Translations under genes and position numbers: made by a program | The notes under the pieces: model-generated | Told to the model about the DNA's origin: nothing | Seen by the model: the letters and a program-made list of their open reading frames with translations, nothing else | Database searches by the model: none | From: Gemmatimonadaceae bacterium | Lineage (GTDB): Bacteria; Gemmatimonadota; Gemmatimonadetes; Gemmatimonadales; Gemmatimonadaceae | Reading direction: 5' to 3' | NCBI GenBank assembly: GCA_016742275.1 | Contig: JACVCD010000015.1 | Coordinates: 1-64,000, forward strand | DNA length: 64,000 bases | Shown here: one piece after another, positions 35,595 to 44,628 of the stretch | Layout of the letters: each line of letters begins with the position of its first letter | Numbering within the stretch: position 1 is the stretch's first letter

Positions 35595-37120
35595 GCCACA
35601 CCAACCGAGAGCAGTGCATCGAGCGCACGCAGCGCGCCCTGCGAACAGATTCGCGACACGTGCGTCACCACCGTGTGTTGAAGTTGTGGAAGCACACTGA
35701 GATCCACGCCCCACAGCGACGTATCCTCCAGCACACGCTTCACAAAGGACTGGAGCGAAGTCGTTGAACGATCATCCACGCCCTGCCAGGCAGCGCGTAT
35801 GACATCGCCCAATTCATCGGCCGGCACCGACAATCCAGCGGACTTGCGTGCCGCGGCGATCTCACCCCGCGCAAACACCAGGTGCGCCGCAAGACCGAAC
35901 GCGATGCCATCGGGTACCCGGCCCGTGCGTTCGACGGCACGCACCAGCGTCGGCACCACCCGCACACGCCATTTGGTGGTTCCATGCAGGGTGATGTCAA
36001 TCAGCGCATGCTGCACATGCGGATTGGCAAAGCGCTCCAGCACCGAGCGGGCAAACGCGTCCGCGTTCGGTGCATCGACAACGGGCAGAATTTCGTCGAG
36101 CAGTACCCGCTGCAGGTATGTACCAACCGCCGGATGCTGCATGGCTTGCAACACGGTGTCACATCCAGTCAGGAGAGCTGTCGCTACACTGACGGTATGT
36201 GCGCCGTTCAACAGACTCACCTTGCGCGTGCGGTATGCCGCAATATCGGGCGTTACCACGATGCCGGCGTCTGCGTCAGCAAAACCCAGTCGTGCCTTCA
36301 ACACATCGTCGCCAGCAATCACGAACAAGCGGAAGCACTCGGCGGTCGTGAGCAGCGAGTCCTGGTAGCCGAGTGTACGCTGCAGCTGCGCCGCATCTTC
36401 ACCGCGCGGTGCGCCTGGCACGATGCGATCAACAAGCGTATCGCAGAAAGTGACAGACTCCTGCACCCAACGCGCAAATCCCGGTTCGCATTCCCAGAGT
36501 TCGGCCACCTGAAGCACCAGCCGCCGCAACTGCGCTCCATTCTGCTCCAGTAGTTCGCAAGGCAGAACAATGAGTCCCTTGGATGGCGCAAAGGCGAATG
36601 TACGCGCACGCTCAAGAAGAAACCGTGTCAACTTGCCCGGAAAGGAACGCGGCGGGGCGGCGTCGAGGGCATCGCCTTCGTCCAACGTGAATCCAACTTC
36701 GGTCGTGTTGGAAAACACCAACGACAAATGCGGGCTGCGCGCACACGCCAGCACGTCAGCCCACTCATCCTGTGCCGACAACGCTCGACTCACCGCACCA
36801 ACGATCCGACGCTCCTCGATCAGTGCACCATTCTCGAGTCCGCGGGACACCAACGTGTACAGACCATCCTGCTCACCGAAAGCGCGATCGCGTCCGCTGC
36901 CAGTGGAACCGACAGCAACGACACGACCATTGAACTGACCGGCGGCATTAGCCACATCCAGGAAATAGTCCACAAAACCGCGCAGGAATGCGCCAGTGCC
37001 GAACTGAATCGCTCGCTCTGGAAGATCCCGCACAGAGGCTGCCGGCACGATCACCTGCGCTGCATCAGGGAGTGCCGGTAGTACATCCCATCCTAGCGTT
37101 GGCAGCACCGACGCGTTCAC
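35591..37120 (-). CDS. uxaB: Tagaturonate reductase
   Basis: 509 residues from GTG 37120 overlapping the uxaA stop (GTGA). A polyol/mannitol dehydrogenase-family protein: AIQFGTGAFLRGFVDYFLDV cofactor region, VFSNTTEVGFT, FAPSKGLIVLPCELLEQNGA, VDRIVPGAP and the catalytic segment RTRKVSLLNGAHTVSVATAL (Lys, His). It reduces tagaturonate to altronate with NADH. Fructuronate reductase (UxuB) is the alternative family member, but the neighbouring altronate dehydratase argues for UxaB. Confidence 0.9.
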   Translation of the reverse strand: MNASVLPTLGWDVLPALPDAAQVIVPAASVRDLPERAIQFGTGAFLRGFVDYFLDVANAAGQFNGRVVAVGSTGSGRDRAFGEQDGLYTLVSRGLENGALIEERRIVGAVSRALSAQDEWADVLACARSPHLSLVFSNTTEVGFTLDEGDALDAAPPRSFPGKLTRFLLERARTFAFAPSKGLIVLPCELLEQNGAQLRRLVLQVAELWECEPGFARWVQESVTFCDTLVDRIVPGAPRGEDAAQLQRTLGYQDSLLTTAECFRLFVIAGDDVLKARLGFADADAGIVVTPDIAAYRTRKVSLLNGAHTVSVATALLTGCDTVLQAMQHPAVGTYLQRVLLDEILPVVDAPNADAFARSVLERFANPHVQHALIDITLHGTTKWRVRVVPTLVRAVERTGRVPDGIAFGLAAHLVFARGEIAAARKSAGLSVPADELGDVIRAAWQGVDDRSTTSLQSFVKRVLEDTSLWGVDLSVLPQLQHTVVTHVSRICSQGALRALDALLSVGVA

Positions 37121-38715
37121 AGCGTTACTCCGTCCTTCCAGATGGCAATCTCACGATAGCCGTGGCGTTCGTTGTTGGTTTGTGTCCGCCCCGATGCCAC
37201 GTCGATGACGTACTGCAACAGTTCGTCCGTGAGTGAATCGAAGGAGCCCGAACCATCGAGCAATCGACCAGCATCGAAATCGATCCAGTGCGGCTTCTTG
37301 GCTGCGATCGTGCGATTGGAACTCACCTTGATGGTGGGTACCGGAAATCCGAGAGGTGTTCCGCGTCCGGTGGTGAACAGCAGCACCGTAGCGCCACTGG
37401 CCACGAGTGCCGTTGATGACACACCATCGTTTCCCGGCGCTTCAAGCAGTGTCAGACCCTGCGCTGCTGCGCGCTGCCCATAGCGCACCACCGCAGTGAC
37501 CGGCGCACGTCCACCCTTCTGAATGGCGCCCAGGGATTTCTCTTCGAGCGTCGTGAGCCCTCCAGCCTTGTTGCCTGGGGAGGGATTCTCGTACACCGGC
37601 TGGCCATGACGCAGGAAGTACGACTTGAAATCGTTGACCATGGCGACGAGGTCGTTGAACACCTCTTCACTGGTCGCACGCGCAAGCAACACATCTTCAG
37701 CGCCGAACATCTCCGGTACTTCGGTCAGTACCACACCACCACCCATGTCGCTGACGCGATCAGCGAGACGCCCAAGCAGTGCGTTGGCCGAGATTCCGCT
37801 GAACCCGTCGGAGCCACCGCACTTGTGGCCGAGGATGAGACGCGTGATGGGTACCGGTGTGCGAACATCGCTGGCCATGCGGGCCACGAGTTCTCCAACG
37901 GCATCCACGCCGGCTTCGACTTCGTCGTCCACATCCTGGGTATTGAAGTAGCGCAGGCGCTCGGGATCGATGGCGCCACCAACCACATCAAGGAGCGCAG
38001 CCATCTGATTGTTTTCGCAGCCCAGGCCGAGCACCAGCACCCCGCCCGCGTTGGGATGACGCATGAGCCCCGCCAGCACCTGCCGCGTGTGATGCAGATC
38101 GTCCCCCAACTGACTGCAGCCGTACGGGTGGGAGAAGGCATGAATGCCATCGACATCCACGCCGTAGCGCGCACGAGCCTGCTGTGCGATGCGCTCCGCT
38201 GCGGTGTTCACACAACCGACGGTGTTGATGATCCACACCTCGTTGCGCGTTCCGACCTGCCCCGATGCACGCACATATCCGTCGAAGGTCGGTACGACCG
38301 CACCTTCGGACGAGGTCAATGCCGCGCTCGCGTGATACGTGTAGTGCTGTGTCCCCGACAGGCGCGTGGCAAGGTTGTGGCTGTGCACCCACTCGCCTTC
38401 GGCGATGGATACGGTTGCCGCACCGATCGGCATACCATACTTGGTCACGACATCACCGACGGCGTGTGCGCGTAGCGCCACTTTGTGTCCAGCTGGCACC
38501 TGATCGCGAACGACAAGCACATGTCCATCAATTTCGATGCTCTGACCGGCTGCTGCACCACGTACGAGAACCGCAACCGAGTCATCGGGATGCACACGGA
38601 TGGCATCGGGAGCAGTGGATGACACGTCACCCGCTGCAGACGGTGCACCGTCCATGGCGTCCAAGTCACTTCCCCGACGTTCGAGCGACACGGGACGTGC
38701 CTGATCAGCAGTCAT
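37117..38715 (-). CDS. uxaA: Altronate dehydratase
   Basis: 532 residues. The first ~130 residues hold a SAF-like domain (HKVALRAHAVGDVVTKYGMP, then IGAA and HSHN), followed by the dehydratase core: GYVRASGQVGTRNEVWIINT, GIHAFSHPYGCSQLGDDLHH, LGLGCENNQ, LGHKCGGSDGFSG and TEVPEMFGAEDVLL. It dehydrates altronate to KDG. The ATG shares one base with the uxaC stop (TGATG). N-terminal extension of about 40 residues before the SAF domain is unusual and may reflect a late true start. Confidence 0.92.
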   Translation of the reverse strand: MTADQARPVSLERRGSDLDAMDGAPSAAGDVSSTAPDAIRVHPDDSVAVLVRGAAAGQSIEIDGHVLVVRDQVPAGHKVALRAHAVGDVVTKYGMPIGAATVSIAEGEWVHSHNLATRLSGTQHYTYHASAALTSSEGAVVPTFDGYVRASGQVGTRNEVWIINTVGCVNTAAERIAQQARARYGVDVDGIHAFSHPYGCSQLGDDLHHTRQVLAGLMRHPNAGGVLVLGLGCENNQMAALLDVVGGAIDPERLRYFNTQDVDDEVEAGVDAVGELVARMASDVRTPVPITRLILGHKCGGSDGFSGISANALLGRLADRVSDMGGGVVLTEVPEMFGAEDVLLARATSEEVFNDLVAMVNDFKSYFLRHGQPVYENPSPGNKAGGLTTLEEKSLGAIQKGGRAPVTAVVRYGQRAAAQGLTLLEAPGNDGVSSTALVASGATVLLFTTGRGTPLGFPVPTIKVSSNRTIAAKKPHWIDFDAGRLLDGSGSFDSLTDELLQYVIDVASGRTQTNNERHGYREIAIWKDGVTL

Positions 38716-40247
38716 CAGTTTGCCGAAGCTGAGCCGCCGAAGCGGTACGTGCTGCGCGCCAGATCGTAGGCCAATGCACGCGCCATCACGCGTGCGTCGC
38801 TCATGTCGATCTGATGGCGCGCGACTAGTTGGGCCAGGAAGTTGGCGTCCATACGTCGGGCGAGATCGTGCCGCGCGGGAATCGAACAGAACGCTCGCGT
38901 ATCATCGATGAAGCCCGTCGTGTTCCAGAGACCTGCGGTCTCGGTGACCTGCGAGCGGAATCGCTTCATGCCATCGATGGAATCGTGGAACCACCAAGGC
39001 GGACCCAATCGCACGGCCGGATAGTGTCCGGCAATCGGTGCGAGCTCACGGGCGTATGTGGTCTCGTCGAGCGTGAACAACACCAGCGTGAACGCGGGAT
39101 GAGCACCGTAGGCATTCAGCAGCGCTTGCAGGTTGCGTGTGTATTCCGTTGCAACCGGTATGTCGGCGCCCTTGTCCGGTCCGAAACGACGCACCACATG
39201 CTCATGGTGGTCACGCAGTGAACCCGGATGCAGTTGCATCACGAGACCGTCTTCCGTGCTGAGACGCGCCATCTCCATCAGCATGTGCGCTTCAAACTGA
39301 CGCTGGTCGGCGGTCGTGGCCTGTCCGGCCAGCGCGCGCGCAAAGATGTGCTCCAGTGTTTCCGCGTCGCACCATGCGGTGTAGGGGTCCACCACCGCAT
39401 GATCAGTTGCCGTGGCGCCCATCGACGCAAAGAACCGGCGACGTTCCGCCAGCACTTGAACGAAGGACGCACAGTTGGGAATCGTGCGACCGATGATGGA
39501 TTCCAGCGACGTCAGCGCGGCGCGCCAGGCGGGCTGTGCGACACGCAGTACGGCGTCTGGGCGGAACGTCGGTACCACGCGACTGCCCAAACCATCCGCA
39601 CGCAGCGTGGCGTGGTGTGCGAGATCGTCACTGGCGGCATCTGTCGTGGCCAGCACTTCAATATTGAAGCGCTCGAACAGTGCACGCGGGCGATACTCAG
39701 GCGACGCCAATCGTTCGGCGATCTGATCGTAGATCACGTCGGCCGTATCCCCATTGAGTTTGACGCGAACTCCGAACAGCTCATGCAGTTCGTGATCGAG
39801 CCAGATCCCGGTAGGCGTGCCGCGGAACAGATGATAGTGCGATGCGAATCGCTGCCAGGCTTTTCGCGGATCGCTCTCGACGGGTGTGCCGTCGCGTGTG
39901 GGGATGCCCAACGACTCCATCGAGATGCCCTGGGAATAGAGCATCCGGAAGATGTAGTGATCTGGGGTCAGCAGGAGCGCCGCCGGCTCCGGAAACGGGT
40001 CGTTGAGCGCCAGCAGCGCCGGCTCGACATGTCCGTGCGGGGAGATGATGGGCAGTCCTGCCACATCCTCATAGAGTGCGCGGGCGGTACTGCGCACGGC
40101 CGAATCAGGGTCAAAGAAGCGATCTGCATGCAGCGCCAACGGCTCGCGCCCACGGGAAGCGTGGACGGCGGGCGCCTGGTCAGCAGATGTCGCAACGGGA
40201 GGCACATGGCCGGTGGCCACGGGCTTGGCAGCTGGGGGGAGTGTCAC
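38715..40247 (-). CDS. uxaC: Uronate isomerase
   Basis: 510 residues; first gene of the pectin operon, converting galacturonate to tagaturonate (and glucuronate to fructuronate). Amidohydrolase-fold markers: LPIISPHGHVEPALLA metal motif, LGPPWWFHDSIDGMKRFRSQ, and TGFIDDTRAFCSIPARHDLA, all typical of UxaC. The start is a GTG at 40247 with no clear ribosome-binding site, and the first 35 residues are Pro/Ala-rich, so a later start is possible. Its promoter region carries operator-like repeats. Confidence 0.9.
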   Translation of the reverse strand: MTLPPAAKPVATGHVPPVATSADQAPAVHASRGREPLALHADRFFDPDSAVRSTARALYEDVAGLPIISPHGHVEPALLALNDPFPEPAALLLTPDHYIFRMLYSQGISMESLGIPTRDGTPVESDPRKAWQRFASHYHLFRGTPTGIWLDHELHELFGVRVKLNGDTADVIYDQIAERLASPEYRPRALFERFNIEVLATTDAASDDLAHHATLRADGLGSRVVPTFRPDAVLRVAQPAWRAALTSLESIIGRTIPNCASFVQVLAERRRFFASMGATATDHAVVDPYTAWCDAETLEHIFARALAGQATTADQRQFEAHMLMEMARLSTEDGLVMQLHPGSLRDHHEHVVRRFGPDKGADIPVATEYTRNLQALLNAYGAHPAFTLVLFTLDETTYARELAPIAGHYPAVRLGPPWWFHDSIDGMKRFRSQVTETAGLWNTTGFIDDTRAFCSIPARHDLARRMDANFLAQLVARHQIDMSDARVMARALAYDLARSTYRFGGSASAN

Positions 40248-40308
40248 GTAAAACGCGGCAGGTGGGCCAGCGAGGGCCGCAGGAAAGGAGGGGGTCGAGC
40301 GAGTCGGC

Positions 40309-40335
40309 TATTTTGTATCGTCAGCGAACAAAATA
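40309..40335. promoter_or_regulatory. Candidate ROK operator 1
   Basis: TATTTTGT and ACAAAATA form an 8-base inverted repeat. In the same window TTTGTAT-N7-GAACAAA (40312-40332) fits the half-site spacing of the susC sites. AT-rich TTTNNTAAA-like palindromes are the known target type of ROK repressors such as NagC and XylR. Confidence 0.6.
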
Positions 40336-40342
40336 GATCCGA

Positions 40343-40367
40343 AATTTGTTTTGTATCGAAACAAATT
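40343..40367. promoter_or_regulatory. Candidate ROK operator 2
   Basis: AATTTGTTT-N7-AAACAAATT is a perfect 9-base inverted repeat centred at 40355, 108 bases from the uxaC start and 119 from the ROK start. Same N7 spacing as operator 1 and the two susC sites. Confidence 0.65.
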
Positions 40368-40485
40368 CCATTGCATACTACGATCGGGCTCCGGGAAACG
40401 CAATACGGCCCTTCCGGCCACTCAAAGCCGGCACTTCGGCGGGGCGGCAGTTCCCGGTACCGCGCCTACCATCGAGATTCCCCGC

Positions 40486-41706
40486 ATGCGCAAGATCGAC
40501 ACCCGCCGCTTTGTCCGAGCCACCCGTTCCACTCCGCGGGAAATCAATCGCCAGATCATCCTCAATCTGGTGCGGGAGCATCAGCCGCTGTCTCGGGCCG
40601 ATCTGGCGCGGCGCATGGATATCGGACGCGGGATGGTTACCTCACTCGTGGATGAGTTGCTGGCCGAAGAGGCCATCTATGAGGGCGCCACAGTGGATGC
40701 CCCACGCGGGCGACGTCCCAAAATGTTGTATGTGCGCACCCGTGACCGGCTGGTGATCGGTGTCGACGTGCGCTTCAGTCACACATACATCATGCTGGCG
40801 GACTTCAGCGGTACGCCGGTGGCACTCGAGCGCTTTGATACCATCACCGAACCGATGGCCCTCGTGAGTGAGCTCGCGACGCGTGTTTCTCGTCTGCTGC
40901 AGTCACACCAGGGTGCGGGTGTGTGCGAAGGCATTGGCCTGGTGGTGCCCGGTATGACGGACCAGCGCACGGGCCGAGTGCTGTTTGCGCCGCAGCTCGC
41001 GTGGCGTGACGTGCCACTGCGTGAAGCATTGTCGGAGGCGACGGGGCTTTCCGTGCACATCGAAAACGCGCCGATTGCCTGTGCGCTGGCGCAGATGTGG
41101 TTGGCACAGCGCGGCAGCGAAGTGCCGACCGACTTTGTGTATGTCACCGTGTCCGACGGTGTGGGTGCCGGCATCGTCGTGAACGGTGAGGTCGTGCGTG
41201 GTGCGACGCAGACCGCCGGTGAATTTGGCCACGTGCCACTCGCCATCGATGGACCGCCCTGTCTCTGTGGCGCCACCGGCTGTCTCGAGGCATACACATC
41301 CAACCTCGCCACACTCTCCCGCTATCTGGGACAGCCTCTCAGTGCGACCGGTACGCGCAAATTGCTGCAGGAAAGTGGTCTCACGATCGTGGATGTGATC
41401 GCACGCGCTCGTGCCGGTGAAGACCGGGCGCGGCAAGCCATTCAGGAGACGGCGCGCTATCTGGGCATTGGACTGGCAACGATCATCAACGCGCTCAATC
41501 CGGCCAAGCTCTTCGTGGGTGGTGAAATCGCGGCGGCCTGGAGTGATATCGAGCCGGTGATTCGTGAAGCCATCACGGCGCGAGCCCTCACGTCGACGGG
41601 AGCGGCGACACCAATCATTCCCGATCCGGCGAGTGATCATCCGCGCCTGCGTGGCGCAGCGGCGCTGGTGGCCGCACCGACCTTTGCGGCGCCGCGATTG
41701 GCATAA
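40486..41706 (+). CDS. ROK-family transcriptional regulator (NagC/XylR type)
   Basis: 406 residues. ATG 40486 starts the canonical ROK repressor: a winged HTH (about 15-75: REINRQIILNLVREHQPLSR, ADLARRMDIGRGMVTSLVDE), then the ROK kinase-like sensor domain with IGVDVRFSHTYIMLADFSGT, VSDGVGAGIVVNG and the zinc motif GEFGH...CLCGATGCLEAY (His249, Cys259, Cys261, Cys266). HTH plus ROK means repressor rather than sugar kinase. Divergent from uxaC, it is the obvious local regulator of the pectin operon; the inducer is probably a uronate intermediate (inferred). Confidence 0.93.
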   Translation: MRKIDTRRFVRATRSTPREINRQIILNLVREHQPLSRADLARRMDIGRGMVTSLVDELLAEEAIYEGATVDAPRGRRPKMLYVRTRDRLVIGVDVRFSHTYIMLADFSGTPVALERFDTITEPMALVSELATRVSRLLQSHQGAGVCEGIGLVVPGMTDQRTGRVLFAPQLAWRDVPLREALSEATGLSVHIENAPIACALAQMWLAQRGSEVPTDFVYVTVSDGVGAGIVVNGEVVRGATQTAGEFGHVPLAIDGPPCLCGATGCLEAYTSNLATLSRYLGQPLSATGTRKLLQESGLTIVDVIARARAGEDRARQAIQETARYLGIGLATIINALNPAKLFVGGEIAAAWSDIEPVIREAITARALTSTGAATPIIPDPASDHPRLRGAAALVAAPTFAAPRLA

Positions 41707-41726
41707 CCCCCAGATGGGCAAAGCAG

Positions 41727-41830
41727 CAACAGATTAACACGGATTGCACGGACAACCGCAGAAACGACAGGGATTGAACGAGTTGAGGATCCTGTGGTTT
41801 CCTTTGTGTCCGTGTTATCCGTGATAGTCA
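41727..41830. repeat. Imperfect intergenic palindrome
   Basis: The left arm (AACACGGATTGCACGGACAA, then CCGCAGAAACGACAGGGAT) is largely complementary to the right arm (ATCCTGTGGTTTCC, TTTGTGTCCGTGTTATCCGT). It lies between the ROK gene and the CocE-type hydrolase, both plus strand, and may act as a terminator. Strings such as ACACGGATT...TCCGTGTTATCCGTG recur in many environmental genomes (general recollection). Confidence 0.65.
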
Positions 41831-41884
41831 GTTTGAGCCGGCGCGGACGCTCGCACCTTTCCGCTCCGGGCGTAGTATTTCCCA

Positions 41885-43756
41885 ATGCGCCTCTCCCGAG
41901 CTCTTGTCATTGCCGGACTGCTGAGCGCAGTCCCTGCCCTGTCCGCCTCCGTACAACAGCCGACGTACACGCTGACGGAAGCCATGATCCCGATGCGCGA
42001 TGGCGTGAAGCTGTACACGCGCATCATCAAGCCGAACAGCGCGCGTGGACCGCTGCCGATCATGCTCGTACGCACACCATACGGCATCGACGGCAACACA
42101 CCACAGGGTGTCGCCAATGGTTGGAGTTTCATGCGCGGCGGCGCGTCCGATGGCTCCGGTGCGCGCGACTACGTGTACGTGTTCCAGGACATTCGCGGCA
42201 AGTTCAAATCGGAAGGTGAGTTCGTCATGCTGCGTCCACTGCGCAGCAATCGCGCCGACCGCACACAAATCGACGAAAGCACCGACACCTACGACACCAT
42301 CGATTGGCTGCTAGCCAATGTGCCGCAGAATAACGGCCGCGTGGGAATGACCGGTGTGTCGTATCCCGGATGGCTGACGGTTATGGCGATGCTCGATCCA
42401 CACCCTGCGCTCAAGGCCGCGTCACCCCAGGCATCGCCGGCCGACATGTGGAAGGGCGATGACTTCCGTCACAATGGCGCGTTCCGACTGAGCTACGGTT
42501 TTGAGTACGCCACCATGATGGAGTCGGGTAAGGACGTGCAGCAGTTCCGCATGGACAGCTACGACACCTTCGATTGGTACCTCAAGCTTGGTCCGCTCTC
42601 CACCGTGAATGCGAAGTATCTGAATGGTCGCATTCCGACGTGGAACGATTTCACCAAGCATCCCGACTACGACGCCTTCTGGAAGCGACAGGCCGTTACC
42701 GATCGTCTCACGCAGGTCAAGGTTCCGACACTCAACGTAGCCGGCTGGTGGGATCAGGAAGATTTCTACGGCCCCATCACCATCTATCGCGCACTCGAAG
42801 CGCACGACACCGAACGCAAGAATCGTCTGGTGGTCGGCCCATGGAATCATGGCGGCTGGATGCGCGGCACCGGTGACTCACTTGGCCCCATTCAGTTTGG
42901 ACAGCCCACATCACGCTGGTTCCGCGACTCCGTTATGGCACCATTTTTCGCCATGCATTTGCATGATGCACCGGACCCGCGTTTGCCCGAAGCACTGATC
43001 TTTGAAGCCGGCAGCAACGTATGGAAGCGTTACGATGCGTGGCCGCCAAAGACGGCCGTCTCGCCGCGCAGTCTCTATCTGCGTGAGAACAGCCGGCTCG
43101 CGTGGGAGCCGCCGGCCGCCAACGCGCGCAATACGGTGGACAGCTATGTCAGCGATCCGGCCAAACCCGTGCCGTATCGACCGCGCCCCATTCCCATGAC
43201 ATATGGACCGGGCTCCACCTGGTCCACCTGGCTCACGGACGACCAACGATTCGCGCATGGTCGACCCGACGTATTGAGCTACGAACTACCCGCGCTCACG
43301 GAAGACCTGACCATTGCCGGTGACCTCACGGTCACCTTGCACGCGGCTACCAGCGGCACCGATGCCGACTGGGTCGTGAAGCTGATCGACGTGTATCCCG
43401 ACTCCGGCCAGCAACCGGCACGCATGAACGGCTATCAGTTCATGGTGGCCAACGAAGTGTTTCGTGGTCGCTATCGTCAGAGTGTCGAGAAGCCCACGCC
43501 ACTCCGCCCCGGCGTAACAGAAGCCTTCACGATCGATCTGCACACGCAGGCGTACACCTTCCGCAAAGGACACCGCGTGATGATTCAGGTGCAGAGCAGC
43601 TGGTTCCCGCTCATCGACCGAAATCCGCAGACCTTCATGCCGAATATCTTCGAAGCCAAGGCATCGGATTTCCGCGCTGCCACGCATCAGGTGCACCGGA
43701 GCGCCGCGCGCGCATCCCGTATCGTGTTGCCGGTGGTGACCAACATCCGGCCATAG
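41885..43756 (+). CDS. CocE/NonD family secreted hydrolase (X-Pro dipeptidyl-peptidase-like)
   Basis: 623 residues with signal peptide (MRLSRALVIAGLLSAVPALS). Alpha/beta-hydrolase core: IPMRDGVKLYTRIIKP, IMLVRTPYGID, then YVFQDIRGKFKSEGEF, and nucleophile GVSYPGW near residue 160; NVAGWWDQEDFYGP supplies the acid and VVGPWNHGGW the His. The C-terminal ~200 residues form the jelly-roll typical of CocE and S15 peptidases (MTYGPGSTWSTWLTDDQRFA, then LTVTLHAATSGTDADWVVKL). Substrates of this group are acyl esters or N-acyl peptides. No operon partner. Confidence 0.9.
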   Translation: MRLSRALVIAGLLSAVPALSASVQQPTYTLTEAMIPMRDGVKLYTRIIKPNSARGPLPIMLVRTPYGIDGNTPQGVANGWSFMRGGASDGSGARDYVYVFQDIRGKFKSEGEFVMLRPLRSNRADRTQIDESTDTYDTIDWLLANVPQNNGRVGMTGVSYPGWLTVMAMLDPHPALKAASPQASPADMWKGDDFRHNGAFRLSYGFEYATMMESGKDVQQFRMDSYDTFDWYLKLGPLSTVNAKYLNGRIPTWNDFTKHPDYDAFWKRQAVTDRLTQVKVPTLNVAGWWDQEDFYGPITIYRALEAHDTERKNRLVVGPWNHGGWMRGTGDSLGPIQFGQPTSRWFRDSVMAPFFAMHLHDAPDPRLPEALIFEAGSNVWKRYDAWPPKTAVSPRSLYLRENSRLAWEPPAANARNTVDSYVSDPAKPVPYRPRPIPMTYGPGSTWSTWLTDDQRFAHGRPDVLSYELPALTEDLTIAGDLTVTLHAATSGTDADWVVKLIDVYPDSGQQPARMNGYQFMVANEVFRGRYRQSVEKPTPLRPGVTEAFTIDLHTQAYTFRKGHRVMIQVQSSWFPLIDRNPQTFMPNIFEAKASDFRAATHQVHRSAARASRIVLPVVTNIRP

Positions 43757-43899
43757 CGATAAGCCAGCGCGGCTTCATCAAATTGTCATGCGACGCTCAG
43801 CGATTCATCACGAAGCGCTGAGCGTTTGCTCATCTGGCGCCCATGAGCGCGTAATCGAGCGATCGTACTGTCGCACATCACCTTGAACGGAGGATGTGC

Positions 43900-44616
43900 A
43901 TGTTGAACACGTTGCTCGAATCGCGTGCGGCCCGCACCCGTCGTACCAGTGGCAGTTTGGCGTCTCTGGGCGTGCATGGTCTGATCATTGGGACCCTGGT
44001 CGTTGCAACCGCCAAGGGCGCCATGCCCGTAGAGGATGAACCACGTGAAGTGACCGTACAGATGACGGAATTGCCCAAGCCAGCGCCGATGCCACCAACG
44101 CCCTCGTCAGCGGCGACGCCAGTATTCAGTGCATCACCGCCAGCACTTGGTGCACCGGCCCTTTCGGTGGTGATCGACATCCCCACGTCGATACCGCCCA
44201 TCGATCTTTCGCGGCCGGTCACCAACGCCGAAGACTTTGCCACGGGCCGTCGTGGCGTGTCGAGTGCGGAAGGCGGTGTGCCGGGAGGTACCGGCACGGT
44301 GCCCGCAGCGGGCTACTTCTTTGAAGGTCAGGTGGAGAAGCCAGCCATGTCATTGCCCGGACAGTCTGGCCCCGCTTATCCCGATGCATTGCGTTCGGCT
44401 GGCATGGAGGGTCAGGTACTCGCGCAATTCGTGGTGGATAGCAGCGGACGCGCCCAACTCACGTCGTTCACCGCCTTGCACAGTGATCATCCGCTTTTCA
44501 CGGCGTCGGTGAAATCCACTCTGGCGCGTCTCCGATTTCTTCCGGCGGAAGTTGGCAACCGTCGTGTACCGCAGCTGGTGCAACAGACATTTCAGTTCAC
44601 GCTGAATCGCGAGTAG
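43900..44616 (+). CDS. TonB-family energy-transducing protein
   Basis: 238 residues. The GGAGG at 43889-43893 is 6 bases before ATG 43900, so this is preferred to the ATG at 43894. A cytoplasmic Arg-rich start is followed by one span (LASLGVHGLIIGTLVVATAK), a Pro-rich periplasmic linker (LPKPAPMPPTPSSAATP), and a C-terminal TonB domain (YPDALRSAGMEGQVLAQFVV, DSSGRAQLTSF). It may energise SusC-type receptors such as the one in this window, though no ExbB/ExbD genes are adjacent. Ends 12 bases from the convergent hipA. Confidence 0.85.
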   Translation: MLNTLLESRAARTRRTSGSLASLGVHGLIIGTLVVATAKGAMPVEDEPREVTVQMTELPKPAPMPPTPSSAATPVFSASPPALGAPALSVVIDIPTSIPPIDLSRPVTNAEDFATGRRGVSSAEGGVPGGTGTVPAAGYFFEGQVEKPAMSLPGQSGPAYPDALRSAGMEGQVLAQFVVDSSGRAQLTSFTALHSDHPLFTASVKSTLARLRFLPAEVGNRRVPQLVQQTFQFTLNRE

Positions 44617-44628
44617 CGCAGAGCACTT

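Larger units (their letters stand above)
40248..40485. promoter_or_regulatory. Divergent promoter region between uxaC and the ROK regulator
   Basis: This 238-base gap serves the 20-kb pectin operon (leftward) and the ROK gene (rightward). Its middle is markedly AT-rich (40308-40380) compared with the flanking GC-rich sequence, and holds the two operator-like repeats listed separately. I did not assign -35/-10 boxes with confidence. Confidence 0.7.

Noticed and set aside
39228-40655. 475-codon plus-strand frame
   Set aside because: Antisense to uxaC and running through the operator region into the ROK gene; no recognisable domain.
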